The notes under the pieces: generated by a model
Seen by the model: the letters and a program-made list of their open reading frames with translations, nothing else
Told to the model about the DNA's origin: nothing
Database searches by the model: none
Position numbers and translations under genes: made by a program
Part shown: in pieces, positions 39,101 to 52,738 of the stretch
Position numbering within the stretch: the stretch's first letter is position 1
Layout of the letters: each line of letters begins with the position of its first letter
From: Ashinkailepas kermadecensis
Taxonomy: Eukaryota; Arthropoda; Thecostraca; Neolepadidae
Reading direction: 5' to 3'
Assembly: GCA_034440615.1 (NCBI GenBank)
Contig: JAOTOM010004746.1
Coordinates: forward strand, 81,001-145,000
Length of the DNA stretch: 64,000 nt

Positions 39101-42100
39101 CGCGTGTGGAATATACAGTGAAGGGTGAAGCCCATCCTGGGAGTTTCAGAATGTTTGAAGTGGTGACTGCATGCTGCACCGAAAGGATCGACCTCAAATT
39201 CGAATTCACCAGACACACATGCAGGATGATTGCGATGTCCTTGGTGCCAAATCGTGCACCGCAATATCATCAATGTATCACATTGATCACAATGTATCCC
39301 ATCAGGGGACTACTATGCAAATCCAGCAGGCAAGTACATGCTTAGAGAATGCGTCAGTATGACTGGTTCAGGCGTCTCGGCACCCTCACCTAGTCAGAGG
39401 AAGACGTCTCGGAGGGCGGATGCGTCGCTCTCACCTTTGTCAGGCACAGGAAGGCGTCTCGCAAGGTGTTGCTGCGAAGCTTTACTCCCGACTGTAGCAG
39501 CGCGATGGTGACGAACGCCGTGAGAGATTCTTGGCCACCGGCTGACACGCCGCCCTTGTGAAGGAATCGTGGCGTCACACACAGCTGTCTTCACATTTCT
39601 GCTGCCGCCGGCTTCACACATCTGCCGCCACTATCTTCACACATCTGTCGCCACTGTCTTCACACATCTGCCGCCACTGTCTTCACACATCTGTCGCCAC
39701 TATCTTCACACATCGGCGCTACACTGACGCTGTATTCACATACCTACCAACGCTGTATTCACACATTCACCGAAAATGTGTTCACACATCCACTGACGAG
39801 ATTTTTAGGCAAATGCTACAACTATTGCAAAATGTTGTGGCTTGGATGAGGGGCAAATTTACTGCGGGCATACATTTTAACTGGATGCCGGGGCATGCAT
39901 TTTATATAGGCCTTCTGGTGTAGAATACGTGCAGGATCCGACTGAACCACTAAAATATCGACGTTAAGAATCGGCGTACACCAATAGAAGAATTAAACAA
40001 TTAATTAAGAATTAAAATATCGGCGTACACCAATCAATATCACCACAGGACCCTGACCCACAATCCGATCTCGCCAGAACCCGGGCCCACTATTCGTTCT
40101 GCCTGACCGGAGCACCGCCTACCTTCATCTCCTTTTGGAGCACCGTGCCGACTGTGGGAAAGCAGCCGTTCTCCATCTGTTGCAACTCTATCCAGTCGAC
40201 GCTCCCTCGCAGGTCGTCCGAGTCGATGAAGATGTACTTGTTGGCGTCGCCGAATGACCGCACGACGAACGCCGTCAGCCACATGGAGCCCGACACGTCC
40301 GACTTGCCGAACGCCGAGTACGACTTGTTGTCGTGTTGGTACGTCAGCTCACGCTGGTAGCCTGGTACGCCAAGTCAGGTCGGGCCAGGTTAAGGAAAGC
40401 ACTCAATGGGAGACACCGCGCAAAAGCTTCCAGACGCAGCCGCCAGAGCGGCGACACATGCGAGTAAAACATGAATTGCTCGCCGCATTGACCGGGTCCA
40501 TGCATTTGGCTAGTGAAGTGCGGAGAGGAGCCAGAAGATTGGAGTAGTAGAAGTTTCTGAAATCATTTACTTGGTGTCGTTGATTTCCGGGCTGACTTAC
40601 TGGTTTTGGAGATAGGTAATTTCAGTGTCTAGGCAGAGTACACCAAGGTCAGATCCAGGAATTTACATGGGGTGTGGCACTCGTCCAGAGGGTGCCATGA
40701 CCGGGGGGATGCTTTCAAGCGTACTGAAGGGGTTCATTTTGCACTCACCAGGGTGCTTATTCCTCTCACAGGGGTGTCTTGAGCATGTCCCTGGTGTCCC
40801 TCCCCCTGCATCCGCCCCTGGACCACACCATGGCAGATTATACCGCCTTCAGCGTGGCCCAGTTGAAAGATGACTTGGCACTCGTGGTGCTCTTTTGCAT
40901 GGAAAATGCTATGTCCACCCGGCGCCCTTAGCATGGGGGACGGCCCCTTCAGTCCCTGAATCCGCCGCTGGGGAGTCCTGCACATTGTCATGTGATGTGA
41001 TATGAATTGTGCCTTTGGTGTGCCCAGCGGTTGGTGTAATGTTCCGTGACGATACAATAGTACTATTTTCTTGTTGCTTTTCTCTTTCATTCCATCATGG
41101 GTGGGGTTATTTTTTACTCAATGCCTGCGGTTTCTTCATGGCCACACAAGAGTAGAATATGAATATTAATTGTCCAAAAGCAGTACAGCACAGCTTACAA
41201 AATTACTCCTGCCTGGGTGTAATTTCCCAAACCAGATAATACGGTTTCAGAATTGAAACTACCATACTGTACATGCACCATGAGGATTCCGGACTGAACT
41301 TCGGCCAGGGATCTCAGCATTGCGCACACGGGCAGGTCAGGGGCGGATCCAGAAATATTCATCGGGCAATCGTCCACAGGGCCGCTACTGCAAAAGTCCC
41401 TGGAGATGCATCTTCGGCTGAAAAATTCGTGGAGCGGGGGAGGCGGATACACTCGAGCGTACTGAAAAAGGAGCGCCTCCTATCTTCAAAAGGGTGTCTT
41501 TTCTTGTCAGAGTGGCCCCTTTGGCCAACAAAATCCGTTGAGCGAGGGGTGGCTGCACTCTAGCCTATCCAGGAAGGCGCCTTTTCCAGATCAGAGGGGC
41601 GCCACCTTTCCACGGAGGTGGAGCATGTCCCCAGTGCCATACCTATATCCGCCCCTGGAGCGGATGCATTCTAAACGTATATATGACGTCCCTGGCATCC
41701 GCCCAGTATCTATGTCGATATCCAACATGTCTTAGCCAGAGGTGCAGCCAAAAGGAGCTCGGGAGCCCCCCCCCCGGCAACCAAAAATACACATTGATCA
41801 AACGATACATTTTGAGATTCTCACCACGTATAACTAGAAATGTTCGGTGCGCGAAGCACACCGAAAGCGGTCTCTGCTTCATCACATTTATTTTTGGTCG
41901 GCCACCTTTAAAAAATTATGCCTGCGCAATGGTCTTGACCACAACCCAACCACAAGCACTGCTCCGACCTTAAAGCATTAAAACACAGTATCATGAGGAA
42001 GATCATCGCTATTGATAAGCAAGCATTAGTATATGTCACGGTTGTCCAGAAATACTCATCATGCCACCTTTCAGTAACATAATCAGGTCCTTGAAATGTG

Positions 42101-45100
42101 TCGCACGTGCACGGAAGTGTTTAGTTCGCTTGAAGGAGGCTTCTCTTGAAATTGTCCTTACCAATGCATTTTTTGGATTTCAATGGCCGGTAACTTATGT
42201 TCATTTGCTCCGTTGGGTTTAGGAAGACAGCAAAGACTTATCTCTTGAAATAGTTACTAGTATATTACGCCAAAAGCTAATAAAAGAGGCGTCAACAACC
42301 CTTCACCCCACTTCCAATGACAGCAGGCCGCAGTCTGCTGACTTCCGCGTCACACGTGTTTGAATTGCCAACTGGTGGCAGAAACTCCGCGTTGTCTCCC
42401 ATTAATCAAGTAGCACGCTCTGTCTCCTGATATAGCTCGGTCTAGTCAGTCTAGTCTGTCAGAAGCACTTGTCAACTGCAACATTTGGTGGATTATTCGA
42501 TGTGCATCTTTAGAAAAGAGGCGTTGACTCCGTGACCTGACATAGCGCTTCCCTGAAGGGGCGCTATGTCACGTATAGATATAGCTCACGGATCAGGAAG
42601 TGTCTCACCTGTCTTCATGAAGCGGACAAGTTTGTCCTTGAGCTGTTCTGTGAGCTCGCCGACGGCCGTCAGGTACTTCATGACATGGATGTTGGGAACG
42701 AACAGGACCATGTTCTGCTCACCGCAGCCAGTCGGCTGCCTCACCAGCGAGTCCAGGTTCTGCCCGCAGAGCCACATGGTCAGCTCAACACGTGGTGCGA
42801 CATGCCGGCAGAAACCCCCGCCGTTCAGCAGCTAATGTAGTGGGACGTGGTTCCGAAGGGCGGACCAACAGAGGCGAGTGAGACGACTGTTTTTTTAGTC
42901 GTCTTACCGTCAGGTCACGGTTTTTGTGCGCGGTATCCTACCCACTCGCCGCCACTTGACACGGTACCCTGCCAACTCGCGATCCCTTGACACGGTATTC
43001 TGCCCACTCGCCGCCCCTTGACACGGTATCCTGCCCACTCGCCGCCCCTTGACACCGTATCTTGCCCACTCGCCGCCCCTTGAACAACGTTTTGTAATTT
43101 AGTTAACAGCGAAGTGACAGCGAAAAGACAGGAAAACTCGATAACGCAAGCTCAGATAACACCGGACACGATGGTGTCCGGTGCCAGTGACGAAAACAAA
43201 TGTGAGATTGCCCAGTGCCAGTGAAAACGACACATATGAGGCTGTTTAGTGCAAGACGCCTATGACCAAGTCCAATGTCAGTGGAATGGCAAATAGCTAT
43301 GAGCAGTAAGTCGCTGTTATTCCAAACAGCTGTGATGAACCAACGTACGTCAATACTTGGCCCGAGAAGATCGCCGACAACAGAGATGTGGGCGCGCTCC
43401 GACCCTGGCACCAGATCATCGGGCAGACTGAGCTGCCAGCTCACCTGCGTGTCAGCGTCTTCACCTGTGAACAGACCAAGACACGCCGGACGTCACAGAG
43501 CCGGCCACACGGCCGCCGCGAGAGGAAACCCACGTGCAAGCACCACGCATGCTGCGAACCTGAACATACGCCAGATTGAAACTAGCGGGCTGAGATTGTT
43601 TTCCCGGACCGGGCCTGCCTTCACTGACGTCTCGTGAACCTATGGGACAGTGCGCTATTACTGGCCAACACTCTGAATCACAGCATAGCTACCAGTGAGC
43701 ATCTCCCACCTGCTGATGGTGGAGGTGGGACATCGAAGATCCCACTTGGCAGTGGGAAGCCTCACGTCCTCTGAGCGGCCTACATCCTCATCACAGCGAG
43801 CCTTTTCGGTGGCCCTTAAACCCTTCTCGGACGGGGGATCACTGATACATCAAGCACAGGCACGCCATCTCCCTCTCCTCCATTGTCTGGACAGCGTGTT
43901 CAATACTCACCTGTGATGCACATGTAGTTTGAATGGACGACCTCGCGCTCGAAACCCTCGGGCTCCACTAAGATCGGTCTGGTAACAGCGTCACTGCGGC
44001 ACAGTCAACGGTGCCTTTTAGCACCCAGTGTCTTTCTACATAGTCACAAACCATCAAACATAAAATATGAGCACTTGCATGATATTACCAATAGAGAGCT
44101 TCAGACCTTCAGAGGTTCAAGTCAGCAATAGTGGAAGTGTAGACCGGTAGAAAAGTGTCCATTCAAATTGTCTCCCATCACAATGTAACTCGCTTCCACC
44201 GCTTGCTTTTGAATTTTACCTAGCTCAATAGGAATCACCATGTGCCTTCCGGTCATCTTGACAGGTGCCCGGCTGGATCAGCGTGCACCAACAGGACATT
44301 TGACAGGCGGCGGCGAACGACATCGGTCGCGCGCTCTTTTGATCCAACCTTCAAACCTCCCTCCGCTTCGCCGCAATTGGTCCGTCAACGTCCAGTGCAG
44401 ACTTGAGAAACCAGAAATGTTTACCTACCTATTTTCCGCCGGCTGCAAACCATTTCCTTACGTGAAGCTGGGAGGTGAGACCGAGCCACACGCAGTCGGC
44501 AGCTGCGGATACACCTCGGCCACCACCGTCACGTTGACATGGCCCAGTTCTCTGGGAATCAGGCTGTATGACACGACCTCCGACCCATCGGTCTGAAGGC
44601 AAAACGTCTTCACCTGCTCCGACAGCAGGGAGAACTGCTCCGACTCCACGAGCGTCAGTTTGACCTGCCGGCGACACGACGGTCTCGTCAGCATCAGCCC
44701 GTTACATCTGGTTTGGCTGGCGACGCACATTTGCTTCAAGAGAGGTGAATATCTGCTTGGGTAAAGGCAGAGACAGACTGGCCCTTCCTAACCCTCGCCT
44801 CCCGTGGGAGCAAAGGGTAGATGGATGCCGACCATCCAGCCCTCCTCTCCCAGTCAAAGCTTAGCTACGGCCTGCGGGCGCCACACGGTTTGATATATTT
44901 ATCCTTAATCTTACCTAGGAGGTCCATGGTTGATCTCACAAGATCATACTGGATGAAATTAAATCGAACTTGTGTCAAGCAATGCGCCGGTCCATATTTA
45001 ATTTCGTTCGCGAAATGGCGACGGAGTGGAAACCATTTCACCTCACTCCACCACCCGCCCTGGGCGACGGTTAAGAGCTTGAGTAAATGATTTACTTATA

Positions 45101-45177
45101 TGTATCACTATATTATTATAATTACGATATGCACCCTCAGGAACAGCAATATGCGTCTAAGCCACGGAGCGTTCATT

Positions 45178-45272
<95 letters not shown>

Positions 45273-47615
45273 CATTAGGGTGCCAATAAAAAACGAAAGT
45301 TGGATTTTTTAACGGCCCTTAGTGGAATATTGTGGGGTGGTGAGAAAACAATGTGTGTAAAATTTGAGCGCAATCGAAGTATATTTAGAGGTGGCGCAAG
45401 TCGATTGATTGTTCTCCCTATAGGCTCCGATAAGGACTATAAGGAAGGGCATCGTCTCTGGGGTGTTTGTTGGCAATATTGAAGCCTTTTGAGACCTCCC
45501 CTTCCTCCAGCTGGGCTGCTGGTCCCCCTCGCTCTTCAAAGCGAGTGTTAGCCCCTCTAGGGGCTGGGGGTATCATGGTTGCCCAAGCCACTCATTGTCT
45601 TCCGCTTGGCCGGGGAAGGGAAGCCTTCGATGTTCCTGGCTGTTGTCGACGGTGCCTCTCGACGACCTGCAAGAGGAATTGGCGCTGATCCTCGTTCTTC
45701 GTCAGGCTGAGGTTGAAGGACTGGATCAGCGCCACCCCTCGCTCCGCCGTGTCGTTGGTGACGTGTAGGCTCGTGACGCGCCGAGACGCCGCGACGAACC
45801 CAGTGTCACTCGGCCACTCCTCCGGCTCCTTCGAGAGGAACGCCCTCTCCGCTCCGACGGCGTCGAGGAGGGCGCCGGACGCCTGGCTTCCGAACGACGC
45901 TAGCGTGGACGAGGCGAGGCGGGCGTCGGAGACGGTGATGCGCTTCGGCGGTTCCTCGGATCCTTCTTCCCGCTGCATCGCTTCCGCCGGCGCCTTCTTC
46001 TCGGCGGTTGGCAAGCGGTGGTCGAAGAGAGCCATGGCGACCAGTGGCTCGCTCAGGTACCAGAAGTGCCGGGAGAAGGTCTTCACGCACGCCTTGCCGA
46101 TCTCAGCGTCGTGGAAGTCGCGGAGGTCGGCGGCCAGTTTCAAGTCATTTGCCGGCGCGAAGGCGGCCACGGGCGCCTCGAACCAGCGGGTCACGTAGAC
46201 CTCAGCGACGAAGAAGGTGAACCGGCGGAGGCTGGACAGCTCGCGCGGCGAGCAGAGCTCCCCCAGTTGGGCGGCGAACAGCGTAATATTCGCAGCGTAG
46301 ATGGCACGCGCCATCCAGCGCGCGCGGTGCATGGCGCCCGGTCGCCGGAACTTCACCTTCGGGACGTCGCCCTCGCCACCCAGCAGGACGATGAAGAGCT
46401 CCAGCATCTCCTTGTAGTCGTCCCGCGGGTAGCTGGTGTTGAACAGCGCGGCCCACTCCTGCAGAAGTGTGCCCCGCTTGTTCAGGAGGGTGGGCGGCAG
46501 CTCGTCGGGCGTTGGCGGCTCCGGCTGGCTCTGGTCGATGAAAGCCCACCGTTCCTTGAATCGGTTGAAGACGCCGATGTCAGGACCCGACGACGGCCCC
46601 ATGCAGATAGAGAACGCCTTCTCCAGCACCAGCTCGTGTACATGGTGCCGGCAGGCGAGGCTTTGCAGACGCCGACCAAGCTTCTGCTCCAGCAGGGTGC
46701 AAACCCGCTTGAGCACGTCGCCACGAGAGGGGAGTTTGGCTCCGAGGATGGGGTCGCGGTTTTGCTGCCCCACCAGCCAAACAGTCGTAGCTGCGCGTGA
46801 ACGAGCCATTCTGAGAGAAAAAATTGGTGATTTAGAACCCTAGCCTTTCAGACTTCGGTTTATGTCATTCGCGAGGGGAAGTCACATAGTACAGGTTTCA
46901 ATTCACTTGCGCCACCTCTAAATATAAACCGATTCGCTTCAAATTTTGCATGAGAGGTTTTCTCATTACTGCACAGTATCCCACCAAGGGCCGTTCAAAA
47001 ATATCAAGTTTTAAATTTAACCATATGCGCTATTGGCACCCTAGTGTGCATGCATGGATACATACACAGACAGATCACAATCCTGAGCGCGATTGAATCC
47101 AAAGCATCCAATCGCCTCCACTATTCCAATTTCCATCTCACGCTATTTAAAGTTTGCTTAATTCCAATGTTCGCTGCGTCGATTCACATGATTCGAGTTC
47201 ATGTCAAATGGTGGATCCTGAACATGCTGCGTGTATCCTGTACCGACCGCCGACAGATGCATTCTTATTCAATGACAAAAATTTGCCTAAAAAGTGCAAT
47301 GTGATGTCAACGTTCCAACCACGGATATGGTGTCAACGTTCCAACCACGGATATGGTGTCAACGTTCCAACCACGTCACCCAGCGGCGGTGCCACCGATA
47401 TTCTCCGGCCGGCTGACAGTCGACGCTCTAAGCCGGATGCTGAATGCCAGCGCGTAAGAAGACCCGGGTTCCATCGCACCAGGACCAGGGGACACCAATG
47501 CAGGCCGGATCTCCATAAACCGAAGCCAGGGAACGGCATAACCTTGCCGCCATTCACGTGTGCCGCCAAGGCACACACGATGTGTATGTGTGTGTGTGTG
47601 TGTGTGGGTGTGGGT

Positions 47616-47692
<77 letters not shown>

Positions 47693-50600
47693 CTTGTGTA
47701 CAGGTGTGTGTGTGTGTGTGTTTGTGCACAAGCACATGTGCGCGTGTATACATGTATCGCAATGCCCGAGTGTGGGTCCTGATGTCGGGTTGCCAGCCAC
47801 GCACGACCGGTAGAATCTCTTCTACCGGTTGACAGCTGCCGGACAGTCGACAGCACTTACCGGTAGAGGGTCGCCGTGGTAGTTGCGCACAGACACCTTG
47901 AGCACCAGCTTCTCGCCCCGCTTCACAGAGTAGGGCAGCGTGTAGCCGACGAAGAACGGCTGGAAGGTAATGAGCGGCGCCTGTGGGGCGATGCCGAGGC
48001 CGGCCTTGTCGGAGCTGCACACGGCGCCGCCAACCCACTCGGTGATGGTGTCGGGCGCCTCCATCTGTAGTTCCACCAGGCCATCCTCACTGCACACACA
48101 GACACAAACAGCCTTCTGTAGCACCGACAGGCCATCCTCACTGCACACACAGACACAAACAGCCTTCTGTAGCACCACCAGGTCATCCTCACCAACACAC
48201 ACAAAAACAGCCTTATGTAGCACCACCAGGCCATCCTCACCAACAAACACACTCAAACAGCCTTCTGTAGCTTCACCAGGCCATCCTTAATGCACACATA
48301 CACACACACGCACACGCACACGTACACGCACACGCACACGCACACGCACACGCACACGCACACGCACATGCACACGCACCCGCACACGCACACGCACACG
48401 CACACGCACACGCACACGCACACAAACATCCGAGAAGTGGGTTGCCATCTGTGTGTCTGTGTGTCTGTGTTTGCCTATGTGTGTCTGTGTACTTCTGTGT
48501 GTCTATATGCATCTAGGTGTGTCTATGTTTGTGTGCGTGCATGTGTGTGTGATTATTTAGAAGCTACAGGGGGTACTCGAAGAACGTGTTCTTTATTTGC
48601 TCGATTCCATGATTGATATAATTAACGTTCGATTCACCATGTCGAATATGTTTATCAGTGCCCACCAATCTTCTACATAGCTTTTGGGATAACTTTTTGC
48701 ATGAAACAAAATCATCCCGCAACATTAAAGGTAAATGTGTCACCAGAGCGTAGCAAGACAATCATGTGATATTCAGTTCTACACTGCGCAGTCATTAAAC
48801 ACTTCATATGACACAGCTGCTATGTGTTGAACTAAAGGTGAACACGACAAAAAGTAATTCACTAGAACACATGCTGATTTACTATAAAGCCAACATTAAC
48901 CTCCTAAGCAATCCATAGGCTGATGGCTACATCTAAAAACATCAGATGCAGCGCCTGCATGAAGGCCAGAGAACATGAAGTGGGTTGCTTGCATTGGAAC
49001 CCAAAACCGCACAAACACTGTACGCCTCCTACGTATGGCTATATATATATATATATCCTCCATGACATTTGTACAAGGAAGGTCTGGATATACAGGCGCC
49101 GAAACACGTCACGTATTTACCTTCAACAAGCGAAACATGAAAACGAACGAACCCATGCTGCCGAACAGTGGATGTGCCAGGACACCGGCAATGTTACCGC
49201 CGTCGAGCGGTGCAGCCGAACTGACTTGGGAGTGCGAGCGTTACCCACCCGACGGCGTGCAGGTCGAACAGCCACGTCTCCGGGAAGTAGGTTCGCACCA
49301 CGTCGGGCACGTCGGACGACGGGGTCATCGGGGGCAGCTCAGTGCGCCAGTCGTCGTCGTCTGATACGTGAGGCCCATCATATTCTGAAGGTCCGGCTAG
49401 GTACACCACAGGCACTTCTGGTTATTCGGTGCATGCAAAGTTCTCTCAGCATCAGCGCTAAGTGCCAAGTCAGGTACATACTGGTGCTTAGATTCTCGGC
49501 CAATTATACCATGTCATCAGGCTTCTGGGATGAAGCATTATGCAAATTGTGATAGACGAACACCGGTTATGGGTATTTAGAGGGCAGTTTATCTTTTTTC
49601 CACAGACTACCAAGTGTAGTGTAGACAACTCAGGGAGACACGCTTGCTTTGAAAAAGAGCTTCACGCACTCCACAACTTCCGAGTGACTCCTCCCGCTTT
49701 GGTATCATTGTTTGCAGTTTGGGTGTTCTAGATAAAATGTTCGATCGCATCGAAGCTGCAAACATTAGCATTGGAGCGACGGCTTCTTGAAACATAGCAT
49801 TCAAAATGACACCTGTGTGGTTGGGTACAGCTTCAAAGAAATCATTGGAGGCAACGCAATGCAATCCAAATGATGAACGTCAAATGCATCGGACAGGCTG
49901 GTCTTCGTGTTAAAATATGTAATTGTTGGGGTGTCCAAATTGGAGGGATCCAGGCCACCTACGATGAGATGGAATGCTTCCCTTATGGACCTGTGTCGTT
50001 ACCATGGCAACAGATCAGTGCAGTGGTTCTATACCCTGACAATTGGAACCAGCACTTGTTCCGTTCAGCCTGGCAACGGACGGTTGGGCGCCTACCAAAC
50101 TACAATATCCCTTCAGACTGCACCACCACTGGGAAACTGAGGTTATGGGACCAAACTGCACCACCACTGAGAAACAAAATCGAACTACAGCATCGAACCG
50201 CATAATCATAAGACACAGCACCCAACCGCAGCACCACTGAGAAATATGACCGAACTGCAGCATCACTGATAAACAAGATCGAACCGCAGCATCATGAGAC
50301 ACATGACCGATTGCAGCAACACTAAACATGTAACTAAATAGCAGCATTGTCGAGGACGATTATCATACGTAGGAACATTTCAACGGGTCACTGAACGAGA
50401 AAATTACTGACGAAGTGCACCGAATAGTACGATCATTGCAACATAACTGTGCATAAATGTTGGCGTCAAGACGACACACATACCGGTCAATGTAGTTGTT
50501 CTTGGCAATCGTTCCTACAATTTTTTACCTTCAGAACATTGCCAAGGCTTTCTTTTTACATGCATGCAAAAAGAATGCCCACACATCGGCCCAAATGAAC

Positions 50601-52695
50601 CCCTCATCCGCTATCTGGCTAAGCTCATGGATAAGCTATCATAAGCAAGCAGGGACATAGAATGTTCATTAGCGCAATACTACCCACGGTGTAAATAGTC
50701 AAAATAATTTGAATAATACAACCTGGAATGCTGCAATAGTCACGAAAAACAAATCAACAAAGCATAGCACCGTTGGTTATGTAGATATACATAGTCAGGC
50801 AACCATAAGCAACAAAGAATAACACTGTTTGGTTATCTAGATGTACATAGTTAGGCATCCATAAGCAGCAAAGCATATGCACAAAGTTAGATTAGCTTGA
50901 AGCCGATTCAGGCAGCATGAAGCATAGCAGCAGCATGCTTCGATTCGATTCGTGGCAAGTCATGACCAGCATCGACACCACAAATCTCGGGTATTTTCTC
51001 CAAAGTTGGAACATTTGTCAGAACTGCAACACCAGTCATATGACAATCTACGACAAATGTATTTTTCTAAAGAATCCTACAAAATATACACAAAGCAATT
51101 GCGTATTTAACCTGTTGAAGTAATTCGCTCACATACAGCTATTCGTTGGCCCCGCTTCAGACTTGGTGGCTGCATGGCGCATTTTGAGTTCCAACTATGT
51201 AATATGAATATCTGGCTCATTCGATTTGCTTCTGGCAGAGGGCCCAACAATTTTGTCCAGATTTCCCGATGGCAGATGTGACATGCAGCCTTGCTCACAA
51301 CATGGTAACATTTCCCCTGACCCGCCACCTACCCCAAACATTTGTTTCCGTTAGTATATTTACCCTCGGAGTTTTTGATGGAGCCGGAACACCTACCTAT
51401 GCTGAACGGTGCATATATTAGCTGCACATGCCAACCTTTACTGTTGGTGTCCTTCCACCATATACGTACGTCGTCATTTATTGACTGTGACGTGTCACTG
51501 CACTTGTCAATACTTAACTGCTTTTGTATGGGAGTAACTTGGCACAGATCAGATATAAGTGGAGGGCTGGGTGAACATCGATATTGAGCAAACCCGACCA
51601 CCTTACTATATGTGCCATATAATTATAATATGCATTATAGATTGCCGAACTGGAAATAAATCATCAACGTTGGCTGGTTTTTGCATTCATTCCTCGGTGT
51701 TGGAAACTATACGTCGTATGTGCATGCTGTTTGGTTTTGCCATTATACTCATGTTCTCTTTTATATCCTATAGGTGGGAAGAGCGGCATACTGAGTTTAT
51801 TTTTGTGCTGTGTTTGGCTCATGATGGGGGATTCACGATGCGTCGCCCGCTGGTCACATTATCGTCGTCTACCTCTCACGCCGATTGGCGGCAGAAAAGA
51901 CGGCAGTATGTGCGAGTCGATGCCACATCCTTTCGGCCGAGACGAGCGTCCTACCCGTAGACCATCCTATCCCTTAAATTTCGCGTTAGTGTGAGGTTCT
52001 CGCAGTCATTGAGTAGGCGGTGGAGCCACTCAGGATTACCAGGTCACGATCATGGATGGTGGACCTAAAAAGTAGTCCCACTGACTGTGTATCCATATCA
52101 GCTTCTCACATGTATTATACGGGTAGTTTATAAGCATTGGCGGGGAACCCAACTACCCTTCCCAAAAAGCCACGCAATCTGGGCGTTCCATGACAAATGA
52201 TCAAGACACCCTCCGAAGTTAACACCATGGTACCTCATACTTGGATGAAAATACGTGTGTAGGGTTTTCTGGAGCACGGGATTTTCAGTTTTTCCCCGAA
52301 AATCCCGTTGTTGTCCGTAAAACTGTTTATCGTAATCTGAACTAAGCAACTCTAATTTAGCATAAAATATGCTAATGAGGCCATGACTACCAGCTTCAAA
52401 GGGTTGAAATGTGGCCATTTGGAAACCTGCTATAAACTTGGCCGAGCTTGGCACCAAGCGACAACACTGACTTCCCATATCACAACTTGGAGGTATGTTC
52501 ATTGTTTGCCATTTTTGTGGCCTTTCGTGACCCGATAAGGAGGTCATAATAAGGTCGCTGTTTCATTGCATTTTCTTCGTAATTTTGTTGACATATAGGA
52601 GATCAATTTTGATCACTCAAGTTCAATTTGATCAAGTTGACGCTGTGACCGTACTTGGCCATCGATTCACTGTTGGTTTTTGACACTTAGACATT

Positions 52696-52738
<43 letters not shown>

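Noticed and set aside
45087..45312. Ile/Tyr-repeat ORFs
   Set aside because: Translation of a TA/GT microsatellite.
47376..48038. 220-codon minus ORF with His/Thr repeats
   Set aside because: It runs through a GT microsatellite in the wrong frame of the A2M exon.
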